A stretch of DNA of 64,000 nt from Planktothricoides raciborskii GIHE-MW2 (GCF_040564635.1 NZ_CP159837.1:1119001-1183000); one strand, 5' to 3'. Shown: positions 35,692 through 48,409, counted from the stretch's first letter. Translations and numbers: made by a program. Notes: generated from the letters alone by a model not told the origin.

Positions 35692-38600
35692 CTATATAGA
35701 TGAAATTTTGGGGGCAATGGGAATCTCTATGATAAACTCGGTGCCTTGATTGGTTTGACTTTCATAAGTTAATTGCCCTCCATGTTGTTCTACGATAATT
35801 TGGTAGCTGGTGGAGAGTCCTAACCCTGTCCCTTGTCCGACGGGTTTGGTGGTAAAAAAGGGATCGAATATTTTGCCTTTAATCGCTTCTGGAATACCCA
35901 CCCCATTATCTCGAATCAAAATTCTCACAGTGTCTTGAGAAGTTCTCTCGGTGAGAATCTCGATTTTAGGGGCAGACTCAGAAAGCGATCGCACTTCTGC
36001 TAAAGCATCGATCGCATTAGTCAAAAGATTGAAAAATACCTGATTTAATTAGGCGCCATAGCAAATCACGTTGGGTAAATTGCCATAATTTTTCTCCACG
36101 GTTACTTGGCGCAAATTTGCTTCACCGTTAATCCGACTTTGCAATAACATTAAACTACTCTCGATACTGACATGAATATCCACGGGTTTCATTTCAGCTT
36201 CATCTAACCGGGAGAAAGTGCGTAATCCTTGGACAATCTTGGCAATGCGATCGCAGCCATATTTCATAGAAGTCAATAACTCTTTCACATCAACTCGCAG
36301 ATAGTCCAAATCCATCTCTTCAATTTTCTCTTGAATCATGGGACTGGGATGGGGCAATTCCTCTCCATAAGCATGAATCAGATATAGTAACTCATCAAAA
36401 TAATTCTGGGCATAAATCACATTGCCAGAAATAAAATTAATGGGGTTATTAATTTCATGGGCAATTCCGCCAACTATTCGTCCCAATCCAGACATTTTTT
36501 CCGATTGAATCAATCGGACTTGGGTGCGCTGCAATTCCTCTAAGGTTTGGGATAACTTCTGATTTTTTTGTTCTAATTCCTCAGTCCGTTGCTGCACTTT
36601 TTCTTCTAAGGAAGCATAAAGCCGAGAATTTTCTAAAGAAATCGCTGCCTGGGTGGATATCATTTGCAATATTTCCATGGGTTTCGTGGTAAACACCCCA
36701 GTAGCTAAATTATTTTCTAGATAAACTAAGGCAATTAACCGTCGTTGATTTAATAGGGGAATACAGAGGATTGATTTGGGTTGATGGGTTTTAAAGTAAG
36801 AGTCGTTACTTTGGCTAATTTCTTGACTAGCATTCTGATAAACCAAAGGTTTTTTAGTGCGAATAACATATTGAATAATTGACTTAAAAAGCTGATTTTT
36901 TTAAGTCAATTATTCAATATAGCCGTTTGCTCATCTCCTGGCACTTCTCCAATAGCTTCGATTTTCCATTTATCTAATTTGACATAACTTTTATCACCGG
37001 ATTTCACGATTAAATAACCCCTTGGTGATCTGGCGGTTTTAATAAAAATTGTCATTAAATTTTTCAAAAGTTATTCTAATTCTAAAAACCGAGAAATAAT
37101 TTGATAATTTTTCGCCAATGCCGCATAATCTAAAAAAGCATTAGCATTATTATCCCCAGGATAAGATGAAATTGTTGTGGTGTTAAACTCAGGGAAATTA
37201 CCAATTTGGAGGATATATTGAGAGTAGTTGGCTTCCAGTTGTTTTAATTTGTTTTTCGCCCCCCAGCGATCGTAAGAAGAGTAACTCTGGCTGAGGTAAA
37301 TTTTCGCAAAGTGTTCTTTCCCTAAACCCAGATAAAAATAACCAGCCATTTGATTGGCTAATGCATGATCTTGGAGAAATTCGTTTTCTTTCGCTAAGGC
37401 GATCGCGCGATCGTATAAATCCATTGCTGCGAGAATATTTTCGTTTCTCCGCGCTTGTTCCGCTTCGATCAGCAGCAACTTATGTTGGAAATTTTTTGGA
37501 CAACTTTTCACCCATTGGCTCATCGTTTGCTGATTTTTATTGATTTCATTCAGATAAAGATACCAATTGGGCTGATTTAACATCAGTAAGGAAGCATAAT
37601 AGTAATATTCTGAGGATAAAGTAAATCCCAAGATACTGGTTAAGATTTTTTTGGTTGGGTTGATATATAGGATGCCTTGGGCAAAATCCTGAGTCATACA
37701 ACAGAGTTGCATTTGACAGATATAATAAATGGTCAAAGCAAACAAAGATTCAGAAGATTTACAGCGATTAACAAATTCGCGATCGCTAATATCCTTATCC
37801 CTTTCAATTGTGCTGTCAATTTCCTCGGCATCAACTCCCACGAAGGAAATGATAAATTTTTTAATCGCGAATAAGACATCAATACCTAACCTAATTGATT
37901 TTTGCTAGTTAATGCAAAAGATAAATAATCATTTAATTTATTTAACATTCCAGGAAAATACAAGCCTTTAATCAGTAAAATTTAAACTCGCTAAGTCTGA
38001 CAATTGCAAATCATCCAATAATAAGAATAAGGGATGTTCTGGGTTACAGAAATATCGGATAAATAAAATATTTAAATAAAAGATTAATTAAATCGATTTT
38101 GGGCTTCCACCAGCCCGACTTCAGCCACCGCAGGCTGAGAACTAATAATTAACTCTAATTCAGGAATCACATCAATAATAATTTGCCCTTCCCTAATGCG
38201 GAGAATATTTTTTCTCGCCATTCTTGTAGTTGCTCTTCACTTTCTGTTAAGATTTGTTCGATTAATTCTCTAAAAGCATTGATTAAGGCTGAGTAGGGAA
38301 TATGAGTTGGCAATTGATCGAATTTACCACTAATAAAATAGCCCCGTTTGGCGATAATGGCTTTGTGAATTTCTGCCACTAACGCTGATTTGCCGATACC
38401 GGAATATCCGCTAATAAGCATTATTTAATTGGAGAGAATTACCCCGTATCCATGAGCGATCGCCGGTTCTTTGCCCAGACTACTGCTAACTCGTTCAAAG
38501 GCACTAATTAACTCAGCAATTTCCGCTTCTCTGCCATAGAGTTTTTGGAAAATATGGAATTGATCGGCAAAATTCCACGCTCCCAAAGCAAAGGGTTCAA

Positions 38601-39267
38601 TAAAACCAAGGGCATTAAACTGCCTTTGACATTCTTGTAAATCCGTCAGGAAACCCCAAGCACTTTGATAACGTTCTTCCGCATTTTCGCCATCAATTTC
38701 AGCACAATGTTAGCTAAATTTGAGGTAATTTCGGGACAAATAGAGGAGATGGGGGTTGGGTGGCTAAATGACAGTGGACTAATTCCAGTGGATCTTGGCT
38801 GGTAAATGGCAGTTTTCCCGTGAGGAGTTCGTAAAAAGTAACCCCAAGAGAGTAAAAGTCACTGCGATAATCAATTACCCGGTTCATCCTGCCAGTTTGT
38901 TCTGGGGAAATATAAGATAAAGTTCCCTCTAAAACATGGGGATTTTTAACTGTGGGATTTTCTCGACTCAGTTGGGTGGCAATGCCAAAATCAATTATTT
39001 TCACCTCATTGGTAGAGGGGTTGATGATAATATTACTGGGATTAATATCTTTGTGAATAATGTTGCCACCGTGAATTTCGCCAACAATCTTGGTAATTTG
39101 AATGGCGATCGCCAAGAATTTAAGTAAAGGTAGAGGACGACCTGCCAGATATTTCTTTAAGGAGATGCCCCCAATGTCCTGAAACACCAAAAAAGGCTTT
39201 TGTTGATGGTATTCCAGGCTATCTACTTTGACGACGCCGGGGAGGGAGAGATTTTGCGCGATATTGC
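35692..39267 (-). pseudogene. Decayed Ser/Thr kinase-ATPase-GAF-histidine kinase (HstK type)
   Basis: The pieces occur in the order of one multidomain signalling protein. First come a kinase C-lobe (IIHKDINPSN, KIIDFGIA) without its N-lobe, then an AAA ATPase start (ISGYSGIGKSALV) with DDLQ preserved in a shifted frame. A helical/TPR-like region, GAF (LCIPLLNQRRLIALVYLEN), HisKA (GGIAHEINNPINFI) and HATPase (NGVGIP, GTGLGLS) follow. There are in-frame TAA stops at 36049-36051 (YGA*LNQVFFNLL) and 37071-37073 (LELE*LLKNL), further stops near 38430, a large deletion near 37850-38000 and a fold-back palindrome in the GAF part. It is not functional as one protein. Confidence 0.88.
36868..36920. 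repeat. Perfect 23-bp inverted repeat inside the pseudogene
   Basis: The arms at 36868-36890 and 36898-36920 are exact complements around a 7-base loop. The left arm, read on the minus strand, is native coding sequence (SIIQYVIRT). The right arm is an inverted copy, which suggests fold-back copying at a deletion junction. Confidence 0.9.
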
Positions 39268-39304
39268 ATCCGCAACGCTGACGCGATATTGCATCCGCAA
39301 CGCT
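39257..39304. repeat. Direct repeat CGCGATATTGCATCCGCAAC, two copies
   Basis: The 23-base unit starting CGCGATATTGCATCCGCAAC occurs at 39257 and 39282. It marks the point where the kinase homology ends, so it may have mediated loss of the N-lobe. Confidence 0.8.
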
Positions 39305-39320
39305 CCTGCGCGAACGCATC

Positions 39321-39356
39321 AAAAAAACCCCCAGTCTCATCAACAGACCAGGGGTT
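39321..39356 (-). terminator. apcE terminator
   Basis: On the minus strand a 12-bp stem with two wobble pairs (AACCCCTGGTCT with AGACTGGGGGTT) and a 7-base loop is followed by seven T residues. It ends the apcE transcript, so apcE and apcA are separate units. Confidence 0.85.
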
Positions 39357-39387
39357 AAACATTAGAAATGAAAGGTGAAATCAGAAG

Positions 39388-43236
<3,849 letters not shown>

Positions 43237-44463
43237 ATGAATTCTGAAAGTAACATTAGTCAGGCAGTCCAACAACTTTATGATACTTACCCGTTTCCCC
43301 CAGAAACCCTCTTAGATGAACCCCCACCGGGATATAACTGGCGCTGGAATTGGCCGGTTGCTTATAGTTTTTGCACCGGACAAAAACCAAAAAATCAGGC
43401 CATTCGGATTCTTGATGCCGGTTGTGGTACTGGGGTGGGAACCGATTATTTAGTTCACCTCAACCCGGAAGCCCATATCACCGCTATTGATTTAAGTAGC
43501 GGGGCATTGGAGGTCGCCCAAGAACGCTGTCAACGTTCTGGGGCAGACCGGGTGACATTTCATCATTTAAGTATTTATGATGTGGGTCAACTGGAGGGAG
43601 AATTTGATTTAATTAATTGTGTCGGGGTACTGCATCATTTACCCGATCCAATTCGGGGGATTAAAGCTTTGGCGTCTAAGTTGGCGCAGGGGGGTTTATT
43701 TCATATTTTTGTCTATGCAGAGTTAGGTCGCTGGGAAATTCAACTGATGCAGAAAGCGATCGGGCTGTTACAACAAAATTCTAGCCTCGATCGACCCACA
43801 GGCGAAACCTATCAAGAAGGGGTGAAAATTGGGCGGCAAATTTTTGCCGCATTACCAGAAAATAACCGGATTTTGAAACGGGAAAAAGAACGTTGGGCAA
43901 TGGAAAATCACCGGGATGCCAGTTTTGCGGATATGTATGTGCATCCTCAAGAAATTGACTACAATATTGACACTTTATTTGAATTTATTGATGCATCAGG
44001 ATTAGAGTTTTTAGGGTTTTCTAATGTAGATTATTGGAATTTAGAGCGACTTTTGGGCAAGGAACCAGAGTTAATGGAACGGGCAAAACAGTTGAGCGAT
44101 CGCCAACGGTATCGACTGATTGAATTACTCGATCCAGAAGTAACTCACTATGAGTTTTTCCTGACTCGTCCCCCATTAGCGATCGCTGACTGGTCGAATG
44201 ATGAAGCATTAAAAGCAGCCTATCCCGAAATCAGTCCTTGTTTACATGGATGGCCAAGCACACAAGTCTTTGACTATAACTACCAAATCGTCGATTTTTC
44301 CCCGGCAGAATTTGAATTTCTCCAAGCTTGTGAAACCGCTAATTCTTCTGAAACAGCCAAAAAGACTATCGCCGAAATATTAGCCAAAGTTGACCTAGAT
44401 TTGGATGGGGTGCGGAGTCTGCAAAAACGACAAATTATTTTACTTTCACCGGCTCAAGGTTAA
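43237..44463 (+). CDS. Class I SAM-dependent methyltransferase
   Basis: This 408-residue protein has motif I ILDAGCGTGVGTDYL (about 65-79), ITAIDLSSGALEVA (motif II) and FDLINCVGVLHHLPDP (motif IV). The N-terminal QAVQQLYDTYPFPPE recurs in cyanobacterial methyltransferases of unknown substrate. The C-terminal 180 residues lack a recognised domain. The substrate is not predictable. Confidence 0.85.
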   Translation: MNSESNISQAVQQLYDTYPFPPETLLDEPPPGYNWRWNWPVAYSFCTGQKPKNQAIRILDAGCGTGVGTDYLVHLNPEAHITAIDLSSGALEVAQERCQRSGADRVTFHHLSIYDVGQLEGEFDLINCVGVLHHLPDPIRGIKALASKLAQGGLFHIFVYAELGRWEIQLMQKAIGLLQQNSSLDRPTGETYQEGVKIGRQIFAALPENNRILKREKERWAMENHRDASFADMYVHPQEIDYNIDTLFEFIDASGLEFLGFSNVDYWNLERLLGKEPELMERAKQLSDRQRYRLIELLDPEVTHYEFFLTRPPLAIADWSNDEALKAAYPEISPCLHGWPSTQVFDYNYQIVDFSPAEFEFLQACETANSSETAKKTIAEILAKVDLDLDGVRSLQKRQIILLSPAQG

Positions 44464-44480
44464 GCATAGGAAAAATACTT

Positions 44481-44545
44481 AGAAACCGGGTTTCTTTAGA
44501 CCATCTCTGTCACCTAACCAAAATGCTGATAGAAACCCGGTTTGT
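44481..44545. repeat. 65-bp palindrome-ended repeat, copy 1
   Basis: The canonical unit begins AGAAACCGGGTTTCT and ends AGAAACCCGGTTT(C/G)T, with the interior TTAGACCATCTCTGTCACC...GCTGAT. The two ends are inverted copies of each other and each is itself palindromic. Other canonical 65-bp copies lie at 46349, 46447, 46829, 47491 and 48345. Confidence 0.9.
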
Positions 44546-44568
44546 TTGCTTGAGCACATTTTTGGCTA

Positions 44569-44640
44569 TTGGTGCGTTACGGCGGGAATGAAGATAATTA
44601 ATTTGAGCCATAAATTTTGCCCCGCAAACACGCACCCTAC
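44569..44640. repeat. GGTGCGTTACGGCGGGAATG inverted element
   Basis: A unit of about 72 bp starts GGTGCGTTACGGCGGGAATG and ends CACGCACCCTACC, with the interior TTAATTTGAGCCATAAATTT. Related copies lie at 46511-46584, 46600-46675, 46927-46996, 48415-48490 and 50453-50513. This is a second repeat family of the island. Confidence 0.75.
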
Positions 44641-44666
44641 CAAAGACTACCAAAGACGTAGGCTTG

Positions 44667-44753
44667 AGAAACCGGGTTTCTTTAGACCATCTCTGTCACC
44701 GAACCAAGAAACCGGGTTTCGTCAAAGAAACCCGGTTTCTAACCCGGTTTCTT
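44667..44753. repeat. Palindrome-ended repeat, copy 2 (rearranged)
   Basis: It starts with AGAAACCGGGTTTCT, then holds a second left end and two right ends (AGAAACCCGGTTTCT, AACCCGGTTTCT). This looks like two overlapping or recombined units. Confidence 0.75.
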
Positions 44754-44843
44754 TGCTTGGTTGATTTCGGTGCGATCGCCCTTCATTTGTTTATGCTAGG
44801 ATTAAGTAGCTTAAACATTAGCAAATAAGAGATTTTCAATAAA

Positions 44844-45164
44844 ATGCCTCAGCCAGCAATCATCACAGAACATATTGAAATTACACCAGGAGTCCTTGGT
44901 GGTAAGCCCCGCATTGCCGGTCATCGAATTGCCGTAGCACATATCGCTGAAATGTATCTAAAAATGGGAATTTCTCTAGAAGAAATTGCGGGCAAATATG
45001 ATTTATCCTTGGCATCGGTTCATGCAGCAATGACTTATTATTATGATCATAGAGCAGAAATCGATCGTCATACCGCTGAAAGTCGAATGCGGGTAGAAGA
45101 ATTAAAGCGCAATAGTCCCCCATCTCCGTTACAAGAAAAGTTGAGGGCAATTAGAGGTGAGTGA
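44844..45164 (+). CDS. DUF433 antitoxin-like protein
   Basis: This 106-residue protein contains ITPGVLGGKPRIAGHRIAV and YDLSLASVHAAMTYYYDH, the DUF433 pattern with a winged-HTH-like fold. DUF433 proteins commonly precede PIN-like DUF5615 proteins in toxin-antitoxin-type pairs. That partner follows with an 8-bp overlap. The role is inferred from the pairing. Confidence 0.85.
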   Translation: MPQPAIITEHIEITPGVLGGKPRIAGHRIAVAHIAEMYLKMGISLEEIAGKYDLSLASVHAAMTYYYDHRAEIDRHTAESRMRVEELKRNSPPSPLQEKLRAIRGE

Positions 45165-45492
45165 GAAAATTCGGTTTCATTTGGACGAGCATATTGACCC
45201 TAATATTGCGCGGGGTTTACGTCGTTATGGCATAGATGTAACCACAACATTAGATGCAGGGTTGCGGACTCAAAGTGATGAATTACATCTGGCATTTATT
45301 CGTGAAGAGCAGCGGGTGATAGTCACCCATGATGATGATTTTCTAATTATGGCCAGTGATATCACCGATTATCCGGGGATTGTCTATTGTGCGCCTAATT
45401 CTCGTTCCGTTGGGGAGATTATCCGTAGTTTGATTTTAATTTATGAAGTCTATACCCCTGAAGAAATGAGCGGAAGAATTGAATATATTTGA
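45157..45492 (+). CDS. DUF5615 PIN-like protein
   Basis: This 111-residue protein, from GTG 45157, starts KIRFHLDEHIDPNIARGLRRYGIDV and continues VIVTHDDDFL. These are the acidic residues of the PIN-like (Mut7-C) fold used by DUF5615. It overlaps the DUF433 gene by 8 bp. It is a probable ribonuclease toxin of an intact module, with no degradation visible. Confidence 0.85.
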   Translation: MSEKIRFHLDEHIDPNIARGLRRYGIDVTTTLDAGLRTQSDELHLAFIREEQRVIVTHDDDFLIMASDITDYPGIVYCAPNSRSVGEIIRSLILIYEVYTPEEMSGRIEYI

Positions 45493-45520
45493 TATGATTG
45501 CAAGGCGATCGCCTCTATCC

Positions 45521-45606
45521 AGAAACCGGGTTTCTTTAGACCATCTTTGTCACCGAAACAAGAAACCGGGTTTCGTCAAAGTTACCCGGTTTTTAACCCG
45601 GTTTCT
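45521..45606. repeat. Palindrome-ended repeat, copy 3 (rearranged)
   Basis: It has the left end AGAAACCGGGTTTCT, a second left end, then a mutated right end (GTTACCCGGTTTTT) and AACCCGGTTTCT. It resembles copy 2 in layout. Confidence 0.7.
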
Positions 45607-45691
45607 TTGGTTGTAAGATGAATTATCAATATCCTGGTAAATTTAGACTAATTTGAGATAAAATAGAATAGATTTTTCTGGAGCAAAAGAG

Positions 45692-45964
45692 ATGGAAACA
45701 ATTAAGCTGAATTCTCATGTGGTAACCGATGGTATTCTCCAAATTACGATGCCAGCTAATTTAAAAAATACTGCGGTTGAAGTAGTATTAGTAGTACAGC
45801 CGTTATTATCTGAAGAAACTAAATCCAAGTATAATGCCTGGGGGAAGTTGACCACTAAAGAATCAATTCAACAAGCCATTGAGCAAATGCGAAAATTGCA
45901 GCAACAAGTGGCGTTGTCACCAAATTTTATTCGAGAAATGATTGATGAAGGGCGGAGATTTTAA
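45692..45964 (+). CDS. Antitoxin-like protein of a VapBC-type pair
   Basis: This 90-residue protein opens METIKLNSHVVTDGILQITMPANLKN, a swapped-hairpin (AbrB-like) beginning. It continues with a helical C-terminus that would bind a toxin. Its stop TAA shares one base with the ATG of the PIN gene (TAATG), so they are coupled. Confidence 0.7.
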   Translation: METIKLNSHVVTDGILQITMPANLKNTAVEVVLVVQPLLSEETKSKYNAWGKLTTKESIQQAIEQMRKLQQQVALSPNFIREMIDEGRRF

Positions 45965-46339
45965 TGCATTTTGTCTTAGATTGTTCGATCGCAATTAGTT
46001 GGTGCTTAGTCGATGAAAATAACGATTGTACCGGCAATTTGGTCACTAGAAGTCGCGAATACTCTACTGGTGGCGGAACGACGCAACCGTATGACTCAGG
46101 AGCAATCACAATTAGCGATCGCTTTGTTACAATCTTTGTTAATTCACGTTGACGAAGCAACGGATAGCAAGGCGTTCTCTTCAACATTTTATCTGGCAAG
46201 AAAAGAAGGTTTAGCCGCTTATGATGCGGCATATTTAGAGTTAGCCATACGATTAAAATTGCCAATTGCAACACTCGATCGCCGCTTGGCAGAAGCCGCA
46301 ACTCGCTGCGGGGTAGATTTGGTAGTTGTTGATGGTTAG
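45964..46339 (+). pseudogene. PIN-domain toxin, internally deleted and frameshifted
   Basis: Frame 1 gives MHFVLDCSIAISWCLVDEN, the normal PIN start with its first Asp. It then loses frame near 46013. The downstream frame gives IVPAIWSLEVANTLLVAERR, AYDAAYLELAIRLKLPIATL and the final acidic residues. Comparison with the usual spacing of the family suggests that roughly 15 codons are missing at the junction. The antitoxin upstream is intact. Confidence 0.75.
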
Positions 46340-46348
46340 AAAAATCCC

Positions 46349-46413
46349 AGAAACCGGGTTTCTTTAGACTATCTTTGTCACCCAAGCAGGGGGTTCATAG
46401 AAACCCGGTTTCT
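46349..46413. repeat. 65-bp palindrome-ended repeat, copy 4
   Basis: Canonical 65 bp with perfect ends AGAAACCGGGTTTCT and AGAAACCCGGTTTCT, immediately after the broken PIN gene. Confidence 0.9.
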
Positions 46414-46446
46414 TTGCTTGGTTGCTTGGTTGCTTGGGGGCAACAG

Positions 46447-46511
46447 AGAAACCGGGTTTCTTACCCAAATCTCTGTCACCCAATCAACATTATCGCAGAA
46501 ACCCGGTTTCT
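46447..46511. repeat. 65-bp palindrome-ended repeat, copy 5
   Basis: Canonical length with perfect ends. The interior is diverged (TTACCCAAATCTCTGTCACC). Confidence 0.88.
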
Positions 46512-46718
46512 TTATTGTAGGGTGCGTGTTTGCGGCGAAAAAATTGAGATTTTTACCGAGATTTATAAATCCGCCGTAACGCACCAATATTTAGCAATAA
46601 AGGTGCGTTACGTCTGGAATGGAGATGGTTAATTGGAGGCATAAATTTACCCCCGACTAACGCACCCTACCAAAGACTACCAAAGATTACCAAAGACTGT
46701 AGGCGATCGCCTCTATCC

Positions 46719-46803
46719 AGAAACCGGGTTTCTTTAGACCATATTTGTCACCCAACCTAGTAGGGGCGTTCTCGCATTGGCCCCTACTAGAAACCCGGTT
46801 TCT
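46719..46803. repeat. 65-bp repeat, copy 6, with a nested palindrome
   Basis: Perfect ends, but the unit is 85 bp because a TAGTAGGGGCGTTCTCG...CCCCTACTA hairpin (about 46759-46791) replaces the usual central segment. It is a repeat within a repeat. Confidence 0.8.
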
Positions 46804-46828
46804 TTGCTTGGTTGCTTGGGGGCAACAG

Positions 46829-46893
46829 AGAAACCGGGTTTCTTCAGACCATCTTTGTCACCCAACCTTAATGCTCATAGAAACCCGGTTTCT
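46829..46893. repeat. 65-bp palindrome-ended repeat, copy 7
   Basis: Canonical 65 bp with the interior CAGACCATCTTTGTCACCCAACC and perfect ends. Confidence 0.9.
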
Positions 46894-47042
46894 TTGCTTG
46901 GTTGCTTGAGTACCTTTTTGGCTATTGGTGCGTTACGGCGGGAATGAAAATAATTAATTTGAGCCATAAATTTTGCCCCGCAAACACGCACCCTACCAAA
47001 GAGGTGGTTAAACTAGATACACATCCTTAATTCTGTTAACCT

Positions 47043-47261
47043 ATGATTTCATTTAAAACGATTCTTCACAACGGCATCATTAACATTCCGTCTCAATACT
47101 CCTCCCAATGGGAAGGAAAAACCATCTGCGTCATTGTGTTAGAAAACCAGGAAAGCACACCGTCATCTATTGATATTGAAAACAACCCCCTCAAAGGAAG
47201 TATTATTTTTGAGGATGACCTGATTTCTCCCATTGATGAGCCTTGGGAAACAGACGAATGA
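47043..47261 (+). CDS. Antitoxin-like protein
   Basis: This 72-residue protein begins MISFKTILHNGIINIPSQYS and ends in an acidic tail (DDLISPIDEPWETDE). Both are typical of antitoxins of PIN-domain pairs. Its TGA overlaps the ATG of the PIN gene by 4 bp. The partner gene is truncated. Confidence 0.7.
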   Translation: MISFKTILHNGIINIPSQYSSQWEGKTICVIVLENQESTPSSIDIENNPLKGSIIFEDDLISPIDEPWETDE

Positions 47262-47509
47262 TTATTCTCGATACTCATGCTTGGCTTTGGTGGGTCAATG
47301 AATCCGACAAACTAGCTCCTCACGCCGGAGAAATCATTCAGGGAGCAGACCAGATTGGGATTTGTGCGATTAGTTGCTGGGAAGTAGCAATGCTCATTGC
47401 CAAAGATAGACTCGGGCTATCAATGGATGTACAAGTCTGGATTGATTTAGCACTACAAGTTTCTTTGCTTAGTTGCTTGCTGATGGCGTCAGAAACCGGG
47501 TTTCTTTAG
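47258..47509 (+). pseudogene. PIN-domain toxin truncated by a 65-bp repeat
   Basis: From ATG 47258 the frame reads MIILDTHAWLWWVNESDKL (PIN start with the first Asp) and CAISCWEVAMLIAKDRLGL. It runs normally to WIDLALQ (about 47457). Beyond that, translation is of repeat DNA (VSLLSC..., ETGFL) and stops at 47509. The usual C-terminal half, with the later acidic residues, is missing. The 65-bp copy at 47491-47555, preceded by a TTTCTTTGCTTAGTTGC flank, lies exactly at the break. Confidence 0.85.
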
Positions 47510-47555
47510 ACCATCTTTGTCACCCAACCAAAATGCTGATAGAAACCCGGTTTCT
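47491..47555. repeat. 65-bp palindrome-ended repeat, copy 8 (in toxin gene)
   Basis: Canonical 65 bp with perfect ends. Its left end supplies the last codons and the stop of the truncated PIN gene. Confidence 0.92.
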
Positions 47556-47635
47556 TTACTTGGTTGATTTTGGCGCAATCGCGCTTTTTTAACCACAAAT
47601 AAAGGTGAATGAATCAATGGCGATCGTGAGGAAAT

Positions 47636-47974
47636 TTAATCTAGCTTTAAGTGGAGTTTGAGGGCAGTCTCTACTATTTGCATAACTTCCTGACTCAAAA
47701 AACCCACTGCATCCCCACCGATCCTTTGTTTAGAAATAGTTCGCACCTGCTGCGCTTGCACCTTGGAAGGCTTGGATAAACCGCTATCCTCCGGATTGAT
47801 TAACACTTCAAAAGGGTAAACGCGAGTCACATTAGAGGTAATGGGTAGAATTGTCACTGTATCCGCTGCGCGGTTATTTGCATCGTTACTTACTATAAGC
47901 ACGGGGCGGCGTTTATCCATTTCCGATCCAACCGCCGGACTGAGATTAGCATAGTAAATTTCACCACGTTTCAT
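47636..47974 (-). CDS. MazF/PemK family toxin
   Basis: This 112-residue protein begins MKRGEIYYANLSPAVGSEMDKRRPVLIVSND. It then has TVTILPITSN and QAQQVRTISKQRIG, which match the MazF/PemK mRNA interferase family. The arginine and serine/threonine of the active site are visible. It overlaps its antitoxin gene by 14 bp and appears intact. Confidence 0.93.
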   Translation of the reverse strand: MKRGEIYYANLSPAVGSEMDKRRPVLIVSNDANNRAADTVTILPITSNVTRVYPFEVLINPEDSGLSKPSKVQAQQVRTISKQRIGGDAVGFLSQEVMQIVETALKLHLKLD

Positions 47975-48188
47975 CGGTTAATCCATCGGCAATTGTAATA
48001 TCCCAAGCGGAATCAATTTCACTAGATGCTTCTCTGTAAGCGGATTCTAGTTCTTGATTTCTCAATAATTCTAAAGCTAATTGAATCACTTGGTCAGGGG
48101 ATTGACATCCTTTGGCGGTTTTATAGTTCTCAATAAATTGTACTAGGGATGTTGGTAAGGAAATTGAGATTTCTTTAGCGGGCGACAT
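47961..48188 (-). CDS. Antitoxin of the MazF pair (ribbon-helix-helix)
   Basis: This 75-residue protein has ISISLPTSLVQFIENYKTAKGCQSPDQVIQLALELL, a ribbon-helix-helix DNA-binding pattern, and an acidic C-terminus. Overlap with the downstream mazF gene indicates a coupled module. Confidence 0.85.
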   Translation of the reverse strand: MSPAKEISISLPTSLVQFIENYKTAKGCQSPDQVIQLALELLRNQELESAYREASSEIDSAWDITIADGLTDETW

Positions 48189-48250
48189 CTTAGTTATTGA
48201 TCGTTATAGATATGATTATTTGATTATAGCATCAGCGATCAACTTAATTC

Positions 48251-48306
48251 AGAAACTCGGTAATTGACACCAAATCTCTGTCACCCAACCAAGAAACCCG
48301 GTTTCT
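48251..48306. repeat. Palindrome-ended repeat, copy 9 (shortened)
   Basis: The left end is mutated (AGAAACTCGGTAATT). The right end AGAAACCCGGTTTCT is perfect and is followed by a second AACCCGGTTTTTT. Confidence 0.7.
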
Positions 48307-48344
48307 AACCCGGTTTTTTTGCTTGGTTGCTTGCTGAGGGCTTC

Positions 48345-48409
48345 AGAAACCGGGTTTCTTTAGACCATCTTTGTCACCCCACCAAAATGCTGATAGAAAC
48401 CCGGTTTCT
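48345..48409. repeat. 65-bp palindrome-ended repeat, copy 10
   Basis: Canonical 65 bp with perfect ends and the interior TTAGACCATCTTTGTCACCC. Confidence 0.9.

Larger units (their letters stand above)
46340..47042. other. Repeat-only region (four 65-bp-type units plus second family)
   Basis: These 703 bp are almost wholly repeats: 46349-46413, 46447-46511, 46719-46803 and 46829-46893 (65-bp family), plus GGTGCGTTACG-type units at 46511-46584, 46600-46675 and 46927-46996. No gene is present. Confidence 0.8.

Noticed and set aside
46340-47042. Regularly repeated palindromic units as a CRISPR array
   Set aside because: The repeats are about 15-bp palindromes at both ends of 65-bp units with conserved interiors, not 28-37-bp repeats with unique spacers, and no cas genes are near.
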